Shown: positions 13,701-45,212 of the stretch, piece after piece
How positions within the stretch are numbered: position 1 is the first letter of the stretch
Layout of the letters: every line of letters starts with the position of its first letter
Assembly: GCA_964020155.1 (NCBI GenBank)
Contig: OZ026554.1
Location: 1,266,747-1,330,746 of the forward strand
Direction of reading: 5' to 3'
From: Chondrilla cf. caribensis
Taxonomy: Eukaryota > Porifera > Demospongiae > Chondrillida > Chondrillidae
Length of the DNA stretch: 64,000 nucleotides
The notes under the pieces: generated by a model
Told to the model about the DNA's origin: nothing
Databases searched by the model: none
What the model saw: only the letters and a program-made list of their open reading frames with translations
Made by a program: the position numbers and the translations under genes

Positions 13701-16088
13701 GGACTCTCTATTCAAGGACACTCCCAATAAAGGGCACCATGGAAATTACTTCCCTACAAAGGACACTTCCTAAGGCACCGATAATAATATACTACTCTCC
13801 AGGACCTATAGTGATGATACATTTTCCCATATGTGATTCCATTTTGAAGCGGTACTCACCTTCACAGGTAGGTTTGAGTCCACTCCAGGTGCCATTAGTT
13901 TGACATGTTCTCCATGATGATCCATTGAGAATATATCCCACATCACAGCTGTAGCGGATTCTCTTTCCAAGTGTGGACTCAAAAACACGTATTTTTCCAT
14001 TGGCAATCCCAGGAAGTTCACAGTCCTCCACTAAACACAATACACACATAAAGATTGAGTATGACTATGACACATGCAGTTTGTGACAGACTATGAGTGA
14101 CATACTGTACGTATGTACAACTAGACTGCTTTATGGTTCGTCGAATATCTCACCACATGTTGGTTCACTTCCACTCCATCCGTATTGTCTACATGTTCTG
14201 TATGACGGCCCATTTAGTCTATATCCTTTATCACATGTGTAGTGGATCCTAGCATGTAGTTTAGTTCCTTCAGAGACATTCACTGTTCCATATTGAATAT
14301 TTCCAGGATGTCCACAGTCTACATTTGCTATAGTTGAGAATGAAGGCATCATGTTATCCCCTGTAAGTACACCTGTGGAGATCATTCCAATAACTTACAT
14401 TCTTCACAAGTCGGTGCTGTTCCCTCCCATTCTCCAGTGAAGAGATCACAATTTCTATACGACCTTCCTCTCATTTCATAGCCTACATCACAGGTGTATC
14501 TTGCAAAGTGCCACATAGAGAGACGAATCACTTCCACTGATCCATGTTCAATGTCCGGTTGAGGACATGTCTTGAGTACTGTGTGATTAAGTAACATTTC
14601 TAACTATCATGCATTGCATTTGATTATTGTTTAATATTACCACCATATGTGGTATTTTAAGTAGTGTCTCACCTTCACAAGTAGGGGTTGTCCCACTCCA
14701 TCTGCCATCAGATCCACATGTTCTAGACCTTGATCCATTGCGTATGAATCCTTCATCACATGTGTACCGAACAATTGCATGTAGTTTAGTCCCTTCAGAG
14801 ACATCCACTGTTCCATTGGTAACATTTCCAAGATGTCCACAGTCGACAGATGCTGTACGTAATGTGTAGAATAAATCAACATAATATCCCATGGTTGTAT
14901 GTCGGTTATTGGAATAGTGGGTAACTTACATTCTTCACAAGTAGGTGCTGGTCCTTCCCATTCTCCAGTAAAGAGATCACAATATCTCCTACTTTGTCCT
15001 CTCAGTGCATGACCCCTATCACAGCTGTACCTTGCATAGAGTTGACGGAAATATCTAATGCTATCCACCACTCTGACTGATCCATGATCAATGTCTTCAG
15101 GATTAGGACATCTCTTTATTGCTGCCAGAAATGAGGACAATGTTAAGTAATATATTATTTCCCTTTTTGTTGTACTTCTTAATTTTCCAGTACGGCACGA
15201 GATGATGTGTTTTTACTTCCATGCTATTATTGTATTATTTATAAAATATCACACCATGTGTATGTGTGTTGCTAACATATCTTCTATGATGCATCACATT
15301 TGATTATTGTTTAACATTACCACCACATGTGGTATTTTAAGTAGTGTCTCACCTTCACAAGTAGGGGTTGTCCCACTCCATCTGCCATCAGATCCACATG
15401 TTCTAGACCTTGATCCATTGCGTATGAATCCTTCATCACATGTTGTCCAAATAGTTGCAAGTGGTTTAGTCCCTCCAGAGACATCCACTGTTCCATTGAT
15501 GACATTTCCAGGATGTCCACAGTCGACAGATGCTGTATTGTTTAATATAATTATGATATTATGGCCTAGCATAATAGTTTGTGACAGACAATGTGTGGCT
15601 GTATCCAACGAAACAATAATGTCAGTTATCAGATTCAATATGTAACAGGTGTGTCACCATAAAATGTGGGCAATGTACATTCAACACAAGTTGGTGCTGT
15701 TTGTTCCCATTCCTGAGTTGAGACATCACAGTATTTGATACTGCATCCTCTCATCTCGTATCCTATATCACAGCTATATTGTGCAAATTAAAGGGCCTCC
15801 CTCCATAAAGTGAGAACAAAAAGCCACTAATGACCAGTGTGAATGATAAGTGTTCAATATCTTCCAGTTCAGGACAGAGTACTGCCACTAAAGTGGACAA
15901 TAATGTATGGAGTATCATTCATTTCATTCCTTTGTTATAATTACAGTTAGTACATATAAAGAAGATATGGTTAACTGACTAAGAGATCTATATTCTAGTA
16001 CATACAGTATGATTAAGACACCTTGCTCACCTCCTGATTGTGACTGTATGCCTTGCATCAGTGTGGCTGTGAGGAATACATGTAGCAT
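4790..16088 (-). CDS. Secreted or surface multi-CCP (sushi) protein, 33 intact CCP exons
   Basis: Each exon encodes one ~57-64-residue CCP module (four Cys, late Trp) and is phase 1 at both ends, so any number can be joined in frame. CCP arrays typically bind complement, adhesion or pathogen ligands. Exons, 5' to 3': 16088-16031 (signal peptide), 15532-15353, 15121-14930, 14852-14673, 14578-14399, 14327-14154, 14030-13860, 13505-13335, 13257-13078, 12983-12804, 12726-12547, 12452-12273, 12201-12028, 11904-11734, 11375-11205, 10770-10591, 10496-10317, 10245-10072, 9948-9778, 9346-9155, 9077-8898, 8803-8624, 8546-8367, 8272-8093, 8021-7848, 7724-7554, 7122-6931, 6853-6674, 6579-6400, 6322-6143, 6048-5869, 5797-5618, 5202-5035, 4966-4790. 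A broken CCP lies at 15679-15881. N-glycosylation sequons (NGT, NGS) are common. The C-terminus was not found. It could be more than one gene, but only one signal exon is visible. Confidence 0.8.
5400..5575 (-). pseudogene. Degenerate CCP-like remnant
   Basis: The minus strand reads TDCEHWLYP ... AEWGGMAPDN, resembling the end of a CCP module (aromatic, GG, AP) but without the expected final cysteine or a clean acceptor and donor pair. The same remnant occurs in the left duplicate at ~660-835. It is probably a decayed CCP exon between the exons at 5618-5797 and 5035-5202; it could also be non-coding sequence that resembles one. Confidence 0.35.
7317..7527. mobile_element. MITE, CAGTGGAAYCTCT family (copy 1, in CCP intron)
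   Basis: The left end is TA-CAGTGGAATCT, and the interior contains 'cacctctgaagagtggacaa' and 'tgtcctttataaagaggt', also present in the better-preserved copy at 35200-35395. The right terminal repeat is eroded. The element is non-coding and lies in the long intron between two CCP exons. Confidence 0.6.
9541..9751. mobile_element. MITE, same family (copy 2, from the tandem duplication)
   Basis: Identical to the copy at 7317-7527 because it lies inside the exact 2,224-bp duplication; it is not an independent insertion. Confidence 0.6.
10771..11204. other. Unique intronic stretch where two CCP exons are missing
   Basis: By comparison with the other seven-exon blocks, two CCP exons should lie here. 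Instead ~10810-11150 carries sequence with no match elsewhere in the window and no CCP frame. I see no coding potential. It is probably a deletion with filler or insertion. Confidence 0.5.
11571..11697. mobile_element. MITE, same family (internally deleted)
   Basis: The left end TA-CAGTGGACTCTCT is better conserved than in the 7317 copy. The right ~80 bp (the 'cctctgaagagtggacaa' part) is missing. The copy at 13697-13823 shares the same deletion, so the deletion preceded the 2,126-bp duplication. Confidence 0.55.
13697..13823. mobile_element. MITE, same family (internally deleted, duplicate)
   Basis: Duplicate of the element at 11571-11697, carried along with the 2,126-bp tandem duplication and sharing its deletion. 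Confidence 0.55.
15679..15881 (-). pseudogene. Broken CCP exon next to the signal exon
   Basis: The acceptor (..GTGGCAG) and the phase-1 donor (GTACAT) remain, and the second half reads as a CCP (YDIGYEMRG, then WEQTAPTC). In the first half, extra sequence replaces the normal loop and shifts the frame: continuing from the LCPELEDIEH start runs into a stop. The mature transcript probably skips it; joining the signal exon to the next CCP keeps phase 1. Confidence 0.65.
16031..16088 (-). CDS. First exon of the CCP gene: signal peptide
   Basis: On the minus strand an ATG opens a 19-codon frame, MLHVFLTATLMQGIQSQSG, followed by one extra base and a GTGAGC donor. The phase (1) is exactly what every CCP exon downstream needs. 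The hydrophobic stretch followed by a polar, small-residue end is a typical secretory signal. A weak TATA-like TATAATAT lies 36-43 bases upstream of the ATG (16124-16131). The two nearby upstream ATGs are in poorer contexts; one is in frame and would only lengthen the leader. This is inference from phase and composition. Confidence 0.55.
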
Positions 16089-16334
16089 AATGCATACAGT
16101 ACAGAGTGACTGATTAAAGGTGAATATTATAGAAATTGACCATCAGAATGTGAGTAATGTAGAGACTACGAGTTTCTTAGGGCCACTCACCCTTTAATGT
16201 AATTAGAAATTGATCAATTAATTGGAAATAGGTGACATGTCTATTACTACTCCACTATACGGTGGATAGTGTAGGGACCCTTGAGTTTCTAGAGCCACTT
16301 GACCCCTAATATTTCCATCATGTACACCTCCATA

Positions 16335-16387
<53 letters not shown>

Positions 16388-17672
16388 CCTGTAGCTGTAT
16401 TATTAATGTACCTATCAGTTACTCACCTAACAGTACAACCACTGTTAATTTCATCCTTCTCCTTCAACTGCACCGCTATCAGTCACTAAACATTTTTTGT
16501 TACAGTAACCTGTTTATTCACAAGTGCAGCTGTTGATGGTGTGGTGTATAACTGAAGCTTATATAAGTGCTTGGAAACCCTATACTGATAAGGTTATAAA
16601 GTACATGTACTCCATCAAAGGTTACTAATTTGGTTTGTATGAATGGTCTTCAAATCATCACGAGGCTGCAGGTCCACAGGTATAATTTAATAAGGTTCAT
16701 AATTTGAATTGAGTAGTATGCATCTAATGGGAAACATTTTCTTGGGTGAGACTTCTTCCCTCTATAAACTTGGTGGAAATCAATCTCTTCTGAAGACATT
16801 AATGTTGATGCCTATGAGGACAGCCATGTTGGTAGTCGTTCATGTATGACCTCATAGACTAGTGGCATGACTGATAACTGATCCAAGAGTTAGCATGTGT
16901 GTAGCATTGGTTCAAGTCACCACACTATCCAAAGCCACATTAGATGAGGTGATGTACTATGTGCTATCATAATCATAACTCCTCTACCAAATATTCATTC
17001 ACTTGTCATGTTCAATACCTCCATGACATAATTGTATGATCACTACCTATCATAACATGGGCCTATGACAGTTGCCTGACATCACCTGATATTATAATGT
17101 AATTATGGATGCACACACATGGGGACTAATTGTGTTTATGTAACCTAAGGTGCAGATATATGTCTTCACATAAGCCCAGTGTCAGCAACCTGGTATGTAT
17201 GTCTTCACATAAGTGCAGTGTCAGCAACCTGGTATGTATGTCTTCACACTAACACAGTGTCAACAACCTTTGTAGATATCTAATCATGTCAGTGCAATGT
17301 CTGCACCCTGGTACGTCTTGTACACACATATGTCTTCACATGAACACAGTATCAATATCTGTAATCTGATGTGCTCTTTATTTTCTTCATCTTGTATACT
17401 ATGACAGGCAACATGGATGAGGATGTGTACCTTGCAAATGTATTTGTTACAGGAACGTAATATGTTTCTTTAAGAGGATGAATTATTATTAATAATATAA
17501 TAATTGATAATATAATATGAAGTGAATATGAGTAATAATTGCATAATAATATTAATAATATTATTAATATTATACATTGTGTTGTTTGTAATCACAGTAT
17601 AGCAGTAGCTGAATGTTCTATACTGATGAAAATGCCTTGGTGCCTGTGTCACAGATTGTTAGTCATTTCGTG

Positions 17673-17737
<65 letters not shown>

Positions 17738-18272
17738 TAGAATCTCTGCCAGTTTGTTATGCTCTACAAGTTCATCATTGTCCACTGCTCATGAAGTCCT
17801 ATACTGAGTTCCATTGATGTATTCAAATATCGTATAAGATTAAACGTTCATACATAAAACGGCGCTTCGATAAAAATTCTGCAATTATTGATTCCAGTTA
17901 CTCACCAGGTGGACCAAGTGACTAGGTCTGAGGGAGTACACTCACTGTCAGTACTGCAGGACCTCTGGGTAGGGGCTGGTACATTGTGTGGGACTCACTG
18001 ATGGGATAGTACAATGTCGTAATATGTACATGATGTAGGATGATGTCAGATTGCATGGTTCTACATATGTGCATTATGTATGTGGGTCTTTGAATGTATG
18101 TACTATGTATATATATATATATATATATATATACATTCATACGTACATTCACACTTAACATTTTGCAGTGTTATATTTTTGAGTAGGTTCATACATTTCT
18201 ACTGTAGTTTATTTGTGTAATGTACGTGCACAGTGTGTAGTGTAACTGTACATCCTACTGTTCTGCTGTTAG
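16089..18272. other. Intergenic region with microsatellites between the CCP and NSMAF-like genes
   Basis: It contains the 5' flank duplicated at 1047-2458 (16196-17333), (CA)n at 16338-16386, a TA/AAT-rich patch at ~17470-17575, (GT)n at 17679-17734 and (AT)n at ~18109-18133. The N-terminal ~230 residues expected for an NSMAF-type protein should be encoded upstream of 18273, but I found no convincing exon here. Confidence 0.6.
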
Positions 18273-39955
<21,683 letters not shown>

Positions 39956-40269
39956 CCACCAACAACTAATTTATACTTGACGGATTAGTAGTTATTTTCT
40001 TGTGTTTGCATGGGTGTGTGTCCGATATTTTATTGTGCATGTACATAGGCTTACACATGTGCTGTACATGCCATGTGTGCATGTTGTACACATGTAGACA
40101 TATTATGTATGCACATTATATTGTGAACTGAATTGTCTGTAAGATATCCTTTGTTTTGTATAATGTTATGCCAGGGATGATGTCATTGATATTAGCTAGT
40201 ATTATTATAGTCATAATATTAGTCATTGTGGAAAATTTCATATTATTGTTGTAAAATTGTATTTAAAAT

Positions 40270-40275
40270 AATAAA
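40270..40275 (+). terminator. Candidate polyadenylation signal for the NSMAF-like gene
   Basis: AATAAA 315 bases after the TAA stop and about 240 bases before the 3' end of the convergent oxidase gene. Confidence 0.4.
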
Positions 40276-40516
40276 ACAGCTGAAATTAATGCTAACAGCA
40301 ATAGAACACAACATGCAATAAAATGATACATGTACTTTGATTATAGATACTGTGAATATAATAAGTACATGAATGATAGTACAGTACATGATGTTAAAAT
40401 AACACGTGGTAAAAAAACACAGACAATGTTTTACAGCATAAACAGAATTATATACAGAACATAATTTATATACATATATATATAGCATGTGATACTTCAG
40501 TTTAATTCAATAAAAA

Positions 40517-42952
40517 TTAATTATAAAACATGCGATCAATATTCAACAGCATTATCAGTGAACAAAGCAATGTCAGGGTCATCATAGTGCTGACGATGAT
40601 GTACAGTCTCCAAGTGCAGCTGGGGAAGACAACACACAAGACAAAGTTCAGTCTTCTCTGCGGACGTCTTGAAGAAAAACGAAACACAACGACCATTGTT
40701 ATCAAGTGGCCTATTATTGAGGTAACCAAAATTGTTCCAACTAGGACTTTAGCACAGTGTAGCCACATTGTGCCATTATTGTTGTTTTTGTGGTCACTAT
40801 CGTTTTGATTATGGTTACATCTGTCGTATTTCAGTTGAACTCCGGCTTTGCGTTGTTGTTTTTTGAAGGAGGAAAGATCTCCCTCATAATTCGATTGACA
40901 CTGGGGAAAGTTTGGAGGAGTGGGCGGGTGCAGGTCGGCTGCTTCATTAATTATTAGGGACATCCCCTCGAGATGGTGTGCTTCTATGTGACAATGTAGT
41001 AGCCAAATTCCTGGGTTGTCCGCACTAAACCTAATAACAGTGTAACCTCCAGCTGGAACAACCACTGTATCTTTCTTGACCACTGGACGATCTAGAGTTA
41101 ACGCTGCATCCTGTCGCCATCTTAATTGTGTGCATCTCGCATCAACGCACTGTAGGTCCTTGTTATCAGATACATAGAATCCGGTGGTAGCATTGTACCG
41201 AGGGTAGCCCATGCCGACCACGTGGAAGGCGTGTCCATGAAGGTGTACTGGGTGTGCGATGCTTCCAATACCTGCACTATCCATATTACTCAGCACCAAC
41301 TGGACTGTAGAGTTGAAGCCGATGTTGATCATATGAGTACAGTGGCAGAAATCACCTTCCTTGCATTTTTCGTCCACATTGCAGTAAGTGTCGGTTGTGT
41401 GTGAAGTAGCTCCTACCAACACACCTGGTGGTTCGGAAGGTTGCTTGAAGCTTATTCCGTTTATTGTACTCCCTATTATTCGCTTTAAACCGTGAAAACC
41501 AAAATTGAGAAATATTTCCTCCATAGGATTGTTACTTGGTGGGGTTTCTTGATGAAGAGGCGTGAGCTCGTTTATGTTTACACATGTGATGTTGTACCTC
41601 AGCGGATAGTTTCTGAATGGGCAGTTGACTGCTATACAAGGTTTGGTTCGCGTACATCCCTGCTGCACTTCAATGGGGTCTTCTGTGGTCCAATCCACAC
41701 TCGTGTAGTGTAATACAGCATCCCCCCTGTGGTGATGCGGACATGGGTCCTTTGCATTTATTTCAAGTGTTTCTGTACGAATCCAATACCTTCCTGGTGG
41801 CCGATCAGCTTTTAACAGTATATCGTATCTCTCCCCACTGTTCACTATAAGAAAATCCACTAGCTGGTTGGTGTAGTTCAACTTGTGTCCATCCGTAGCA
41901 TACACAGAGAACCTATGGCCTTGTATAGACAGTCTGAAGGCATAGTTATTCTGTACTCCTATTATTCTCATTCTGTACGTTTTACCATGTTCAACAGAAA
42001 AAGTGTGTAAGGGTGCCTTATTCGAAATACACTTGCCCTGTTCCGGATGGTTATTACCACTGCTGTTGCTGTTGATATGGTAGTGCCGTCCTCTACCATT
42101 GATGAGAGCAGACCAAAATGGGTAACCGCCCACATCAGTTCCGTCGGGTCCCACCGTGTTGACGTACCTTCCACCTTCTGCTCCGTAAGGGTAGTATCCC
42201 ACAGTGGTGTGTATTTTCATGAAGGTATCCATAGACCATTCGTTGTACCAGTCATGTAGAAGTAGAGTGTGTTGTGATGGGTCGTCAATAAAGGTGGATT
42301 TAAGGTTATTGCGCGACTCACGGACAATGATAGCCCCATACAAACCATCTGTCCTCTGAGCTGCTATGTGTGAATGGTACCAGTGGGTCCCTGATTCTGT
42401 AAGTGTCATTGTGTAGGTGAAGTTGTCCCCAGGTAGAATAGGACACTGAGTGATGTGTCCAACACCGTCCATCCAGTAGTTTCCTCTCTGGAGCTGCCCA
42501 TGCCAGTGGAGACTCAGCGTATCTTCTTTAAGAAGATTCACGACTCTCACCTGAAGTACTTGACCCTCATAACCGATGATGGTGGGTCCTGGGGATTGTC
42601 CATTGATAGCCAGGTACATCCTACTGATCCCGTCAGCAGTCACAGGAGCAGTAAGGTTAGAGAACAGTTCCAACCCATCAGCCCTACATAGTTCTCCAGT
42701 GGTCTTGTTTATGAATGCCATATGGCCTCTTGGACTTCTTCTACCATCTCTGAATACTTCATACATCACCATGGTCTGCAGCATCTCTACAGTCAGGGTC
42801 ACAGTACAATCTGGGGCTGATTCCTCACAGTGGATGGTTGTAGTATTGGTTCCATAGTGGAACTTCTCCAGAGGCTGACAGTGGTAAGCTGACACCACTA
42901 GATAGGTTGTACTAAGTAGAGCCAAGAAAAACACTTTTGGTACATTTTGCAT
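40517..42952 (-). CDS. Membrane-anchored multicopper oxidase (laccase-like)
   Basis: One uninterrupted frame of 811 residues. The ATG at 42952 gives a good signal peptide (MQNVPKVFFLALLSTTYLVV); the open frame continues further upstream without an ATG and a 3' splice-like TTTCAG lies just before the ATG, so a 5'-UTR intron is possible. All four copper motifs are present: HWHG (about residue 150), HWYHSH (about 190), HPVHLHGH (about 567-574) and HCHIEAHHLEGM (about 652-664, Met as axial type-1 ligand). It should oxidise phenols or metals at the cell surface with reduction of oxygen to water. After the catalytic core come an Asn/His-rich stretch, a membrane segment (VGTILVTSIIGHLITMVVV) and a second hydrophobic stretch near the C-terminus. 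N-glycosylation sequons are frequent. It is convergent with the NSMAF-like gene. Confidence 0.93.
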   Translation of the reverse strand: MQNVPKVFFLALLSTTYLVVSAYHCQPLEKFHYGTNTTTIHCEESAPDCTVTLTVEMLQTMVMYEVFRDGRRSPRGHMAFINKTTGELCRADGLELFSNLTAPVTADGISRMYLAINGQSPGPTIIGYEGQVLQVRVVNLLKEDTLSLHWHGQLQRGNYWMDGVGHITQCPILPGDNFTYTMTLTESGTHWYHSHIAAQRTDGLYGAIIVRESRNNLKSTFIDDPSQHTLLLHDWYNEWSMDTFMKIHTTVGYYPYGAEGGRYVNTVGPDGTDVGGYPFWSALINGRGRHYHINSNSSGNNHPEQGKCISNKAPLHTFSVEHGKTYRMRIIGVQNNYAFRLSIQGHRFSVYATDGHKLNYTNQLVDFLIVNSGERYDILLKADRPPGRYWIRTETLEINAKDPCPHHHRGDAVLHYTSVDWTTEDPIEVQQGCTRTKPCIAVNCPFRNYPLRYNITCVNINELTPLHQETPPSNNPMEEIFLNFGFHGLKRIIGSTINGISFKQPSEPPGVLVGATSHTTDTYCNVDEKCKEGDFCHCTHMINIGFNSTVQLVLSNMDSAGIGSIAHPVHLHGHAFHVVGMGYPRYNATTGFYVSDNKDLQCVDARCTQLRWRQDAALTLDRPVVKKDTVVVPAGGYTVIRFSADNPGIWLLHCHIEAHHLEGMSLIINEAADLHPPTPPNFPQCQSNYEGDLSSFKKQQRKAGVQLKYDRCNHNQNDSDHKNNNNGTMWLHCAKVLVGTILVTSIIGHLITMVVVFRFSSRRPQRRLNFVLCVVFPSCTWRLYIIVSTMMTLTLLCSLIMLLNIDRMFYN

Positions 42953-45212
42953 TACTGAAACACTCACTCTATACCTAATAAGCCAAACAGTCAGAAACAA
43001 TAAAGATATAGGCTTTATCCCGGTGACTTGACAGGTTTCTTGTACTTTGAAGGCTTCTTCACTGCACGCGCCATCTAATTATATGGACACCTTGTCCTGT
43101 ACTAATGGTACTCATTCCAATGTTGTTGTGTTTTGGTTTCAACTCCTTGTCACGCACATCCTGTTCTGAAACACCTATTAATGTTGATGTGGACATGCCT
43201 ACATGTGTAGATGAGATTGATATTGTTAGTGAAAACATGTGGAGGAAATGACAGCTGTCTACACTTTGTACTTAGGACTGCCCACAGCTGTTGTGGTGAG
43301 GTCGCAATACATCATGATTACATCAGCATACAATACAGTTCTGTTGTGTGTAATCCCCCTACCCCCACACACATAACATGGAATGTGCTTTCTAACATAG
43401 TCAATATTTAGAGTATAGTACTGCATTATATGTTATTATACACTCTATACTGTAGCTTAGTTGGGTATTGAAATATGTCACAAGGTACTCTACATACCAG
43501 TCCAATCCACCGTGGGGATTCCACTCAAAGAATCTGGTCTCAATGCCGATGGCAGTAGGGATGACATCAGCATACCGTACTCGTAGTAGATAACCAAATA
43601 TCCTGGGCGTACGTCGCCAAATACTGAAAATTCCCAACTGAAAGAATTCGCGAATCGTCTCTAAACGTGGGCTGGACTTTGAACGAAGCAACGGATATGT
43701 AGTCTTTTTAGTACATTCGCCTATTCTTAGGTAATCCGAACAGCTTAGACTACTTGTAACTTTGTACACCAAAATAAACCGCAACATGTACAGTTCCGTC
43801 CATGTCCATTTATTTGTCCACAATTTCGCGTTTCATGCACACAGTGCGGATAATTCGTTACGTAGCTAGGTAATCCGAGAAGTGACGATGTACATAATTA
43901 CATGTACATTATATAATCACATTGTATGGATTATTATATATCTAGTGTGTATGCATAGTAAATTTGATGCATTATAATATCATCTATATCCCAGCAAGTG
44001 ATAAATTGGAAGGATCCAACTAGACTAAGTTGGGATTCTATTCATTGCTTAGTGGATGGAGCCTGGAAACTACCCATTCTCTGCTTGTTTAGAACCTTCT
44101 AGGTGTAAAATGAAAACTATATAACATATGTAGAAGTGTAGATAATGCTATATTAGTAAGAGAACTATATAACATATGTAGAAGTGTAGATAATGCTATA
44201 TTAGTATAAGAGAACTATATAACATATGTAGAAGTGTAGATAATGCTATATTAGTAAGAGAAAGGATAAAAATGCACTTTGATATGCCTTAATGGGAGAC
44301 ACAACTGAACGTAGATACTATGGTGTTTTGGGGGTTCCAGTTAAGTGGGCTAAAACATAATATAAGGAGTAAGATTGTTATGGACCAACCTGCAACAGAA
44401 GGGGAGAAATCAAACTGCATATTTGGATGGATGAGCAAGGCCTGACCCCACAATATACACTATGGTGTAGCATTTGCAATTCCACCTCCTGCAGTGGGTG
44501 TATGCATGTTTGCCTGGTGAAGGTGCATGTTGAAAGATAAAATTCATGTCAATACCTGATAAATGACATGTTTATCCAATGCATGTTTTCGATTTCCTAC
44601 TATACATTGTTTATGCATTGTAGAGTGCCTTGTAGTTTGTACATTGTTTATAATGCAACACTATGTAGGGTAAACACCCATGGCCAGCTCTGTTTACCTC
44701 AATCCACCAATGACATGTAGTGGGTTGATTTTTTAAAGTGATTCAGAATGATTTTACATAGCTGCATGCGTAGGGACCATGTACCACACACATGCAAGCC
44801 TATCATCGGTATAGGACAGGGGTCTGTTAGCATACTGACTCAAATTCAATGCAAAACAATGATATGTACCATAATATAATGTATGGTTGACAGGTCTGTG
44901 GCTGAAATATAAGTGTCCCAAGGACCTATGTTTGCACAACGGACTAACCAAACAACCATACCCCATATGTTATAAGAGATGGTCACTTAAGTACAGGCAT
45001 ATACATTAATGCGGATTATAAGTCAGCTAATAATTTCATTTGCTCCTAATTTACCATGCACTCATTGCAACCACAGCAGTAGAATGCTACTGCAGCTAGA
45101 TAATATAGCCTATGCAGCTAAACCCAGAAACTACGCCCTGAGATAGAGACCACTTCCACAAGCGCCTATAGAGCGGTAAAAAGAAAGGAACGTCCCCTCA
45201 TATTTCCGCCCA
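42953..45212. other. Intergenic region without a supported gene
   Basis: Shared upstream region of two divergent intronless genes. A 140-codon open frame at 43401-43823 (minus) has no ATG-led start, no family resemblance and ordinary composition; I do not support it as a gene. The rest is AT-rich with no conserved motif seen. Confidence 0.55.
44114..44261. repeat. 48-50-bp tandem repeat, three copies
   Basis: Unit aactatataacatatgtag + aagtgtagataatgctatat + tagtaagag. The three copies differ only by a TA insertion in the middle one. Confidence 0.9.

Larger units (their letters stand above)
11205..14852. repeat. Older 2,126-bp tandem duplication of the CCP block
   Basis: Exons and introns from ~11660 to ~12726 recur at ~13786 to ~14852 with an offset of 2,126 bp, now with scattered substitutions (for example in the exons at 12028-12201 and 14154-14327). 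This is the same seven-exon unit as the 2,224-bp repeat, at an earlier stage of divergence. The shorter length reflects a truncated MITE in the long intron. Confidence 0.75.

Noticed and set aside
42953..43000. Upstream extension of the multicopper oxidase frame
   Set aside because: The upstream part begins at a TTG, not ATG; the ATG at 42952 gives a proper signal peptide.
43401..43823. 140-codon minus-strand open frame
   Set aside because: No ATG at its start, no recognisable domain, no splice or promoter signals; probably chance.
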